Positions 1 to 5,135 of a DNA stretch of 7,229 nt are shown piece by piece. The position numbers and the translations under genes were made by a program. Under the pieces are notes generated by a model. That model was given only the letters and a program-made list of their open reading frames with translations. It was not told the DNA's origin and did not search any database. Every line of letters starts with the position of its first letter. Position 1 is the stretch's first letter. Source of the DNA: UBA5109 sp038148755 (GTDB lineage: Bacteria > Pseudomonadota > Gammaproteobacteria > Pseudomonadales > Pseudohongiellaceae); contig JAYQWA010000033.1 in the NCBI GenBank assembly GCA_038148755.1, positions 1 through 7,229 on the forward strand, read 5' to 3'.

Positions 1-108
1 AACCTCCGCCTCCTCACTATTTTAAAACCCCAATCCAATTCATTGACCCCCAAACCCAAAAAAACCCAAACACCCACACCCAACCCCGGGGGAACCCCCC
101 CCCCCCAC
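1..108. other. Low-complexity C/A-rich contig end, probable sequence artefact
   Basis: The first 108 bases are dominated by C and A runs, with blocks such as CCCC, CCCAAA and ACCC and a 12-C homopolymer at 95-106. Normal-looking complex sequence begins abruptly just after it. No gene, regular tandem unit or telomere-like repeat of constant period is visible. Degraded base calls at the end of a read or contig explain this better than biology. A genuine low-complexity tract cannot be excluded from the sequence alone. Confidence 0.6.
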
Positions 109-178
109 TTAGCCAGATAGGTTCCATAACCGGCGAAGTAAAATTATTCTGCTCGAAGTAAGAGCTACTGTTTCCCAT
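107..178 (-). CDS. Possible N-terminal start of a truncated ORF, unrecognised
   Basis: On the minus strand an ATG at 176-178 opens a 24-codon frame beginning MGNSSSYFEQ and ending IWLS, where it runs into the C-homopolymer (G-run on this strand). A purine-rich AAAGGATTAGAGAG stretch lies just upstream and could serve as a ribosome binding site. The frame stays open for about a dozen codons further upstream without another good start. Beyond the homopolymer it translates into glycine-rich nonsense, as expected if the first 108 bases are unreliable. No family is recognised. It may be the 5' end of a real gene cut by the contig edge, or a chance frame. Confidence 0.22.
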
Positions 179-530
179 ACTCTCTAATCCTTTAATTTGT
201 CCCTCACCGCATCTTAATCATACTTAACCAATTGTATTTAATAGGTTTTATAAAAAATGACTACCGATCTATTCTCGACATTGGGTGGACGGGTCACCTG
301 CATACAATGTAATTCCCTCTCAAAACGCTGAAAACGCGCTGTAGGGCTCCTGCGATCAAGGGTAAGGCAAAGTGCCGGTTTCACGGGGGGCGCTCTACAG
401 GCCCCAGAACGGCCGAGGGACTGACTAAGATAGCTGCGGCAATTCCCGCTCAATAGTTACTTAAATATTACCTTAGTAAAATTAGATATTTAGAGGGAGT
501 AAAATTAGTTTTTAGTATCTTTGTAGTGCT
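179..530. other. Intergenic stretch with a GC-richer patch, no convincing gene
   Basis: No convincing coding region is seen here. About 285-450 is clearly more GC-rich than its AT-rich surroundings. It contains an imperfect inverted repeat: CTGTAGGGC at 339-347 faces GCTCTACAG at 392-400, giving nine pairs if one G-U is allowed, with a 44-base loop. A 71-codon minus-strand frame covers 238-453, but it starts with TTG, has no ribosome binding site, and its translation is rich in Arg, Cys and Pro in the way of out-of-frame reads. The patch could be a structured RNA, a remnant of a mobile-element end, or leftover foreign DNA. The sequence does not decide. Confidence 0.4.
475..508. repeat. 11-bp direct repeat AGTAAAATTAG, two copies
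   Basis: AGTAAAATTAG occurs at 475-485 and again at 498-508, a 23-base period, in the AT-rich stretch downstream of the nuclease gene. Two copies about two helical turns apart could be a protein binding site or a footprint of insertion, but short AT-rich repeats also arise by chance. Confidence 0.35.
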
Positions 531-531
531 T

Positions 532-544
532 AGATGAGTCATCT
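532..544. repeat. 13-bp palindrome AGATGAGTCATCT over a stop codon
   Basis: AGATGA and TCATCT are perfect inverted arms around one central G. The palindrome overlaps the TGA stop codon of the minus-strand nuclease gene (539-541). The one-base centre is too tight for an RNA hairpin terminator and no T-tract follows, so a DNA-binding site or coincidence is more likely than termination. Confidence 0.3.
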
Positions 545-1213
545 TATATTTACAGCTTTTTTCTCAAGATCCACATCAATAAAAAAGTAAACTATTTTTT
601 GCTTTAAATCTGAACTCTTCCTCCATTCAATGTTATATTTTCCTTTCAATTGGTATTTAATTTCGTCTTTTTGCTTCCCTGTGGGTTTATATATAGTATT
701 TTCGAGTGCTATTGATTGAAATTTATTATCAAAAGATGAGCGAAAATATTTATATATTCCTTCATTTTTACCAACAACCTCAAAGAATGATTTACCTTGG
801 TATTCCTCGTCAACTAAAGTAATTTGAGTAGCTTTTCTAAAACCATTAGAACTTAACTCCTCACAAAATTTAATGTCTTCAACAATTTTAAACATCTGCT
901 CAGGTGTTTGTCCCTTTCTTGGAAATTTCAATTCAATAGCCCATAAGAAATCTTTTTCTCCTTTTGGCAAATCATTATAAACAATGACATCTATCTCTTT
1001 CTTAGTAAAGATATCTTTATTTTTATTGAGAATTTCAACATTCCTCTCAAATTCAACTTTAAGTTTTGGAAACTCTCTCCTTAAAAAAATCCCAAATTCA
1101 AATTGAAATGAAAACTCATTATATAAATTTAAATTATTCTTCCTAATGAAATCAAAAAAGCCTTCAATAATTTTTTCAGTTGTTTCAAATTTATCTATTT
1201 TGTTTTCAGGCAT
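539..1213 (-). CDS. PD-(D/E)XK-fold nuclease-like protein
   Basis: This 224-residue soluble protein has no signal peptide or membrane segment. An N-terminal helical part (about 1-35) is followed by a core with the order expected of the restriction-endonuclease-like fold: an acidic residue near E39, then KKEIDVIVY with D75, then a strand WAIELKFP carrying E94 and K96. This gives a D-x18-E-L-K arrangement. A helix with VEDIKFCEEL follows at about 111-120. The family predicts Mg-dependent cleavage of nucleic acid, but the target is unknown and the C-terminal third (about 140-224) is unrecognised. The ATG at 1211-1213 is chosen because AAGG lies ten bases upstream. An upstream minus-strand frame overlaps the start by 8 bases (ATGCCTGA), which suggests translational coupling. 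The gene is AT-rich and lysine-rich, like the neighbouring minus-strand genes. It could be a restriction or toxin-like nuclease of a defence gene set, or a non-catalytic relative. Confidence 0.72.
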   Translation of the reverse strand: MPENKIDKFETTEKIIEGFFDFIRKNNLNLYNEFSFQFEFGIFLRREFPKLKVEFERNVEILNKNKDIFTKKEIDVIVYNDLPKGEKDFLWAIELKFPRKGQTPEQMFKIVEDIKFCEELSSNGFRKATQITLVDEEYQGKSFFEVVGKNEGIYKYFRSSFDNKFQSIALENTIYKPTGKQKDEIKYQLKGKYNIEWRKSSDLKQKIVYFFIDVDLEKKAVNIR

Positions 1214-1346
1214 AATCAGTACACCTTATCTCAAATAAATCCTCATCAATAATCTCATTGTTTAACTTGAATACAATAAGTCCTCGCATGTCTCTACAAC
1301 AATAGTTAAGCCCTAAAATGAGTTCATGTTGAGACTGCTCATCAAA
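1206..1346 (-). pseudogene. C-terminal gene fragment or tiny ORF overlapping the nuclease start
   Basis: Minus-strand codons from 1346 down to a TGA at 1206-1208 form an open frame of 46 residues with good protein character. It includes the stretches ELILGLNYCCRDMRG, IVFKLNNEI and DEDLFEIRCTDYA. An in-frame TAG at 1347-1349 closes it upstream. The only internal ATG (1287-1289) would give 27 residues and has just a weak GAG nearby. The stop overlaps the nuclease ATG by 8 bases, a typical operon junction, so the fragment is probably the end of a former upstream partner whose front was lost by deletion or a nonsense/frameshift change. A genuine small leader protein starting at 1289 is the alternative. 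No family is recognised; the CC-R-x-M core is not a motif I can name. Confidence 0.5.
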
Positions 1347-1349
1347 CTA

Positions 1350-1374
1350 CCCTTGTATCTCGGGGAAACAAGGG
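1350..1374. repeat. Inverted repeat CCCTTGT / ACAAGGG
   Basis: CCCTTGT at 1350-1356 pairs perfectly with ACAAGGG at 1368-1374 across an 11-base loop. It lies between two minus-strand gene fragments, immediately upstream of the in-frame TAG that ends the 1206-1346 frame. No T-run follows on either strand, so a standard intrinsic terminator is not supported. A mobile-element or recombination scar hairpin or a regulatory stem is possible. Confidence 0.4.
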
Positions 1375-1384
1375 CCAAGAAGCC

Positions 1385-1540
1385 TCAAAACACCCATCCT
1401 TTGCCAATAGTTAGAACACTTTCTGCGGCTGCGTAAACATCAAATTTGAAGCCTTTCTGAACACAGCAGTCTTCTGCAACTAGATTTTTTGATTTTATTC
1501 CCTTTAGGTGGGCAACAGATATGATTATGTTGATATAAAA
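1385..1540 (-). pseudogene. C-terminal relic of an unrecognised protein
   Basis: A minus-strand frame of 51 residues runs from 1540 to a TGA at 1385-1387 and is preceded by an in-frame TAA (1541-1543). It contains no Met. Its later part looks genuinely protein-like, with KNLVAEDCCVQKGFKFDVY and AAAESVLTIGKGWVF, while the first residues (FYINIIIS) are less convincing. With no start codon it is best read as the surviving end of a deleted or frame-broken gene. It sits in the same strand and order as the nuclease gene downstream and the two-gene operon upstream, so all may once have been one transcription unit. The family is not recognised. Confidence 0.42.
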
Positions 1541-1543
1541 TTA

Positions 1544-1706
1544 AGAAAACTCCCAGACCATTCTCTAAATTTTAAATAATCAGAGTCTCTAAAAAGCCGA
1601 TAATATCAATACGTTGTAGCGTTGAAATGCAGATGTGCCATAAAATGCGCCTTGGGAACAATTCTAGCGTTTCTCAATTCTTACAAAATACCTACTCTCA
1701 TGATAT
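1544..1706. other. Intergenic stretch downstream of the two-gene operon
   Basis: This AT-rich stretch is closed by frequent stops on both strands and shows no gene. TAGCGTT occurs twice (1617-1623 and 1665-1671) without further extension. No hairpin with a T-run that would mark an intrinsic terminator for the minus-strand operon was found by eye, so read-through toward the nuclease gene remains possible. Confidence 0.4.
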
Positions 1707-2828
1707 CTAATAGACCCTCTGATCATTGACTAAGATAATTTCTCCCCACTGCGAATAAAGCTCATTTGATATGGTTTCGTCTACAGTGTTTAGCAACTCT
1801 ACCAGCTTATCAGAAATATAATCCCTAGTTTGCTCAAGGGATTGTTCGCTTATTGCAGATGCTTCACCTTCAGTTGTGATTCTAACAACCAGATAGGGAC
1901 CATCTTCAGTATCGTTAGGTGGAGTAATAACCTCATAACGAATTGAGACGTCAGCTTCATTGTCGCCAGTCAAAGTCGTTAAAATCCCTGTTTCCATAAG
2001 TTTGTCTTCAATTGCATACAACCCATCTAAAATCTTCTCATTGCTACCAGCATCTAAGTATTTTTGATACATTCCCTCTGCCTCATTGTTAGTAGATTGA
2101 ATTTGAAAAGAGGATTCTGTTGATGCCTCAATTTTTTTAGATAACGATGGAGAGCTAAATAATCTTGATTTTTGCCAACCTGCTCCACTGAAACCTTTTA
2201 GTTTAACCAATATTTCGTTATGAAGATGAAGCATTACGTTTGAACTAGTTTTTTGCGGTTTTTCCAAAAGTTGAAATTCAGAAATCACTTCTTCATTATT
2301 TGATGCGCAAGTAAACATAAAACCACTGTGAGTATGCTTCTTGCTTGATACATTTATATATACGCTATCACCTTCACCAGCCACATTTCTAATTACTATG
2401 CTTTCAAGTTTGATTGGGCCAGACAATGACTTTTCTCTTGATAATATTTTTTTGACTGGCTCATAAATTGAAAAAGCACCCGAAAGTCTCGCTAATTCTG
2501 GAGGTAAAGTTGGCTTAAAGCTTACTTCATCGTGCGAGCTAAATAATCTATAGAGCAAAAAATAATTTGTGGGGGTGATTATCCCGCCACTATAAAAGAA
2601 AAGACTATGATTTATCCTTGAATCTTTTGCATTCAAGATGGTGAAAATAGACTGTGATGCTGCAACCATGACTTCGTCTGACAACACAACAAGTTGAGAC
2701 TCTATTATGATCTCTTCATTGGCTAATCCCATTACCAAAAGCTCAGCGTCTAAATTATAATACCCATTAGCGAGTTCACTTAAAGATGTCGATTGACTAG
2801 AAGCAATATCAAGTTCCATCTTGCTCAT
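1707..2828 (-). CDS. Hypothetical protein, second gene of a minus-strand pair
   Basis: This 373-residue protein is acidic and serine-rich, has no signal peptide or membrane helix, and belongs to no family I recognise. Its N-terminal half (about 35-165) aligns collinearly with the protein encoded just upstream: FYSGGII (78-84) with VYSSGTI, LYRLF (92-96) with HYRFF, KPTLPPE (105-111) with KPDLPG, and KLESIVIRN (140-148) with KIKSILVHN. A shared beta-rich domain is therefore likely. The C-terminal half is unique. It holds a Ser/Asn-rich linker (about 225-250), a helical stretch (about 250-285) and an Asp/Glu-rich alpha/beta segment with RYEVITPP and LVVRITTEGEA (297-323). It ends in a helix containing RDYISDKLVELLNTVDE. 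The ATG at 2826-2828 follows the upstream stop by seven bases, with AGAG as a weak ribosome site, so the two are co-translated. The role is unknown. Confidence 0.7.
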   Translation of the reverse strand: MSKMELDIASSQSTSLSELANGYYNLDAELLVMGLANEEIIIESQLVVLSDEVMVAASQSIFTILNAKDSRINHSLFFYSGGIITPTNYFLLYRLFSSHDEVSFKPTLPPELARLSGAFSIYEPVKKILSREKSLSGPIKLESIVIRNVAGEGDSVYINVSSKKHTHSGFMFTCASNNEEVISEFQLLEKPQKTSSNVMLHLHNEILVKLKGFSGAGWQKSRLFSSPSLSKKIEASTESSFQIQSTNNEAEGMYQKYLDAGSNEKILDGLYAIEDKLMETGILTTLTGDNEADVSIRYEVITPPNDTEDGPYLVVRITTEGEASAISEQSLEQTRDYISDKLVELLNTVDETISNELYSQWGEIILVNDQRVY

Positions 2829-2835
2829 TTCTCTA

Positions 2836-3525
2836 TTAGCCTCTTTGTACTTCTAAATTATTAATTAAGGGTAGTTCTAGCCATTTTTCAGCTTCAAAGA
2901 ATATAAATTCACAGACTAACACCTCAGATCCTTCTACATAATTTTCTTTGAGGCATAAATACGGCGATTGGCAATCTTCTTGTACATAAGTGTTGTAATC
3001 ATCATCGTTGTATCTGGCGACCAAATTGATTTCATCCCAATTTTTTCCTAATTCAACGTTGCTTGAAATTAAAAATTGTCCATCACTATTATGAACAAGT
3101 ATTGACTTAATTTTATTTCCGCCAGCGCAGTTCCATTTCGGTCGCCCAAAAAAAGATTTTGGAGAAGTACTTAGTAAAGCAGAGCCCATATTCCCTGGTA
3201 AATCTGGCTTAGCCAGCACACTATCGATTTTTCTGAAAAATCGATAATGAAGTTTGTATGAATCCGGAAGAGCATCTCCATCAATCGTGCCCGAACTATA
3301 AACAGTTAACACATTGTTACTCTCTGAAAGAAAGCATCTTGTGATTTCTGAAATTAGACAAATTTTTCCTTTTCTCTTGAATTCGACGAATGCATTTACT
3401 ACTATTCCAGAACTTATAACGCCGTTTAGCTCATAAGTCAGTTCGCCGCTGAAATTACCGAATTCGTCTATATCAAAACTTTCACTACGAAAGAATAATT
3501 TTTTCTCAGTGTTTTTTTTAGACAT
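2836..3525 (-). CDS. Hypothetical protein, first gene of a minus-strand pair
   Basis: This 229-residue soluble protein has a basic N-terminus (MSKKNTEKK), many aromatic and beta-forming residues, and no recognised family. Residues about 35-165 share a string of motifs in order and spacing with the 373-residue neighbour. The shared points are VYSSGTI (75-81), HYRFF (93-97), KPDLPG (106-111) and KIKSILVHN (138-146). The region between them carries SPKSFFGRPKW (121-131) in place of the neighbour's less similar segment. The C-terminus (about 180-229) has two Cys (185 and 191) and ends in an aromatic strand, CEFIFFEAEKW. The ATG at 3523-3525 is weakly supported by GGGTAA six bases upstream. A perfect palindrome lies about 40 bases upstream and could be an operator. 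Its pairing with the next gene suggests hetero-oligomer partners. Confidence 0.68.
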   Translation of the reverse strand: MSKKNTEKKLFFRSESFDIDEFGNFSGELTYELNGVISSGIVVNAFVEFKRKGKICLISEITRCFLSESNNVLTVYSSGTIDGDALPDSYKLHYRFFRKIDSVLAKPDLPGNMGSALLSTSPKSFFGRPKWNCAGGNKIKSILVHNSDGQFLISSNVELGKNWDEINLVARYNDDDYNTYVQEDCQSPYLCLKENYVEGSEVLVCEFIFFEAEKWLELPLINNLEVQRG

Positions 3526-3578
3526 TCGATTACCCAGATATTTTAAAATGAAAACATATTTAGCAGTTTAGAGTCTAA
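3526..3578 (-). promoter_or_regulatory. Upstream region of the two-gene operon with a 13-bp palindrome at 3567-3579
   Basis: The stretch before the minus-strand operon is AT-rich and includes the perfect palindrome TTTAGA-G-TCTAAA at 3567-3579. Read on the minus strand, TAAAAT lies about 20 bases before the ATG but has no good -35 partner. Other -10/-35 pairs in the same stretch match only partly, so no promoter can be fixed. The palindrome is placed where a repressor or activator would act on the operon, which is its main interest. Confidence 0.3.
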
Positions 3579-4100
3579 AACACCAGATGCAAGGACAAAG
3601 TCAAAACGGTGTTCAAGCCCTACGTGAAGGAAGTCAGCGAGAAGATGAAGGAGATAACCAAAACCTTCATGGAGAACATGCGGGAGGCCAGCGACAAGGC
3701 CGAAATCACGGACACTGTGACCCTAAACAGCTGGCAAACCAAGGGGGCAAAAAGCCAGACTCTGATTTTGAACAGCCAGCTAAAGCGGGAGCTAGGTCTA
3801 TACCTAGCAAAATTAGATTTTGACACGCCAGGTAAGCTTCTGATAAAAAGCCAAAAAGGAGAGGGATTCACCAATCAGACCATACAGAACCTGTTCCGCA
3901 ATCTGTACCGTGCTGCTGGGGTACTGAACGCGAGCAGTCACAGTGGGCGACGTACTTACATCACGACGCTCAGTGAGCGGGGCGTTTCGGTGCGAGTAAT
4001 ACAGGCGCTGGCACGACACAGCAGCTTGGTCACAACCCAGCGCTATATAGATGTCAGTGTGGACAAGTTGCGGGCGGCAGCAGAGCAGGTGCTGATCTGA
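3579..4100 (+). pseudogene. Tyrosine recombinase (phage-type integrase), N-terminally truncated and chimeric
   Basis: The frame is open from 3579, after a TAA at 3576-3578, to the TGA at 4098-4100. The first possible start is GTG at 3609, giving 163 residues. Residues about 33-163 are the C-terminal catalytic half of a tyrosine recombinase. They include a beta hairpin with WQTKGAKS (42-49, the catalytic-lysine region), HSGRR with H111 and R114, ARHSS with H137, and QRYID with the nucleophile Y146. The DNA-binding N-terminal domain and the first catalytic arginine, normally some 15 residues before the hairpin, are absent. In their place is a lysine/glutamate-rich helical segment (VKEVSEKMKEITKTFMENM) unlike an integrase. 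Without the first Arg and the core-binding domain it should be inactive. Presumably it is the scar of an integrated element, joined to foreign DNA near 3700. Confidence 0.8.
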
Positions 4101-4120
4101 TTACTCTAATTTACGTTTGA

Positions 4121-4372
4121 CGCTGGATTCAAAGCTGTCGTCTACTTGCCGTAGGGTGGTCGGATCTCTGGATACGGTGCGAAAATGATGACCTGATGCC
4201 ATTTGCCATGGCAATTAGACATTTATTTGCTCACGGTCAATGGACGCCAACAGGTTCAAATGTGTTGACCAAGAGAGCTGTGGACGCTCTCGACTCGCTG
4301 CAGCAAGGACTACGTCTTGCAGGACAAAATCTTTTCGACGGATATTGGAAAGAGAAAGCCAATATCATCTGA
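4121..4372 (+). pseudogene. C-terminal fragment of a HEPN-like protein
   Basis: A plus-strand frame runs from 4121, after a TGA at 4118-4120, to a TGA at 4370-4372. From the ATG at 4196 it reads MPFAMAIRHLFAHGQW, followed by a helical, Leu/Ala/Gln-rich tail with VDALDSLQQGLRLAGQ and a final FDGYWKEKANII. RHLFAH fits the R-x4-6-H signature of HEPN-domain ribonucleases and nucleotide-binding proteins, and the following helices fit the end of such a domain. The 25 codons before the ATG are less protein-like. At 58 residues it is about half a HEPN domain and lacks the front helices, and no ribosome site precedes the ATG. It is therefore best read as a gene remnant lying directly behind the broken integrase. 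The HEPN assignment rests on one motif and is tentative. Confidence 0.45.
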
Positions 4373-4524
4373 CTACATTATGGCATTTCGCAATGTTCAA
4401 AGAATTCTCGACAATGATTTAGGCAGATTCTGAGGATTTGCGCGTGGAAGTCCTAAATTTAGTACTGCACTGATAACGAAAGTAATCCGCAAACAAAAAT
4501 GAAAAAAGCGAGATTGACCCGGCC
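4373..4524 (+). promoter_or_regulatory. Upstream region of the ligase operon, with palindrome CTAAATTTAG at 4453-4462
   Basis: This AT-rich leader precedes the GC-rich plus-strand operon and must hold its promoter, unless that lies within the older debris further left. The perfect 10-bp palindrome CTAAATTTAG sits about 60 bases before the first start codon. TTGCGC at 4438-4443 resembles a -35 element, but no well-spaced -10 is clear. GATAAC near 4473 is a possible weak -10 without a good partner. The composition jump from here into the operon marks the likely module edge. Confidence 0.3.
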
Positions 4525-5127
4525 ATGGCAAAACCTATTATTGTTCTAGCTGATGGTGCTGAGGCCAGCTTTGACATTGTCAAGATTGACCGAAGCAAGA
4601 TTTACGGCAGTCGCAAGCGGGTGGCCACGGATGCACAGGGCAACCCGTGCGTGCGTGCGTCTCTGCTTGCAGACGGCTCGGAGCTGCTACTGCCTGGTAT
4701 GACCGCGCAAGGTTATTTTACCGAAACTGGCAAACCGGTTAGCCGGCAGGAAATGGTTGGCCTGGACGAAAACGGCAACGTGGTGGAGACTCAGCCTTCA
4801 ACGCTGGGCGTGGCGCAGGCCTTGGAGGGACCGGTGGACCCGGCTGAGGTGCTGGGCTTGGATCTCGACAGCGTCTTTTACCTGGAAGCCGTCGCCGGGG
4901 CAGACGGGATTGGCGCCCGGTTAAAAGGCGGCGATGTATTCAAGTTTGCCTTCAACTATTCCGCCGGACTTGAAACGGGTACCGCTTACCTGGTGGGCAA
5001 TGACGAAGGTTACTTTGCGCTGGCAGGCGCAAGAGCCGCGCCAGAGTGGGTGGAAGAGGCGGCAGTTTTCTTCGCCGAGGAATCGGTAACGGAAGATGCC
5101 GGCGATCTTGACTTTGATGACCTCTGA
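4525..5127 (+). CDS. Ligase-operon protein 1, unrecognised, acidic C-terminal tail
   Basis: This 200-residue cytosolic protein opens the three-gene operon. It begins with a beta-rich segment containing KIYGSRKRVATDAQGNPC (25-42) and LLPGMTAQGYF (55-65). A second part follows with QPSTLGVAQALEGPV (90-104) and a strand-rich FKFAFNYSAG (139-148). The last 25 residues are strongly acidic and end DLDFDDL. Acidic-hydrophobic tails of this kind are known in SSB and other DNA-repair proteins as docking peptides or DNA mimics; applying that here is inference. ATG 4525 is the only start available, because an in-frame TAA lies about 40 bases upstream with no other start codon between. Its ribosome site is poor (GCGAG 13 bases away). 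The next gene starts 8 bases after its stop. I do not recognise the family; conserved pairing with a DNA ligase would imply a role in DNA-end handling. Confidence 0.8.
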   Translation: MAKPIIVLADGAEASFDIVKIDRSKIYGSRKRVATDAQGNPCVRASLLADGSELLLPGMTAQGYFTETGKPVSRQEMVGLDENGNVVETQPSTLGVAQALEGPVDPAEVLGLDLDSVFYLEAVAGADGIGARLKGGDVFKFAFNYSAGLETGTAYLVGNDEGYFALAGARAAPEWVEEAAVFFAEESVTEDAGDLDFDDL

Positions 5128-5130
5128 GGT
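5125..5130 (+). promoter_or_regulatory. Shine-Dalgarno TGAGGT overlapping the upstream stop codon
   Basis: The stop codon of the first operon gene is itself part of the TGAGGT ribosome site, five bases before the ATG at 5136. Ribosomes ending the first gene would therefore reload on the second, coupling their output. It also fixes the second gene's start. Confidence 0.7.
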
Positions 5131-5135
5131 AAGCC

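Noticed and set aside
1..108. C/A-rich tract as a telomere-like or other real repeat
   Set aside because: It has no constant repeat unit, contains a 12-C run and sits at the extreme window edge; poor base calls explain it better.
238..453. 71-codon minus-strand ORF in the GC-richer patch
   Set aside because: It begins at a TTG with no ribosome site, is rich in Arg, Cys and Pro as shadow frames are, and matches no family I know.
1350..1374. CCCTTGT/ACAAGGG hairpin as a rho-independent terminator
   Set aside because: The stem is followed by no T-run on either strand, so it is kept only as an inverted repeat.
451..1413. CAATAGTTA found three times (451-459, 1300-1308, 1405-1413)
   Set aside because: It is nine bases of AT-rich sequence at irregular spacing, and two copies lie within coding-like fragments in different contexts. 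Chance is sufficient.
3587..3823. 78-codon plus-strand ORF overlapping the integrase relic
   Set aside because: It is out of frame with the clear recombinase motifs and its Gln/Gly/His-rich translation is typical of a shadow frame.
4240..4422. 60-codon plus-strand ORF beginning MDANRFKCVD
   Set aside because: It overlaps the more protein-like frame with the R-x4-H motif, is rich in Arg, Thr and Ser without pattern, and has no ribosome site.
4490..4560. Short leader peptide frame starting at the ATG before AAAAAAGCG, about 16 codons
   Set aside because: It has no ribosome site, no attenuator-like stem and no amino-acid run; it is easily a chance frame across the real start.
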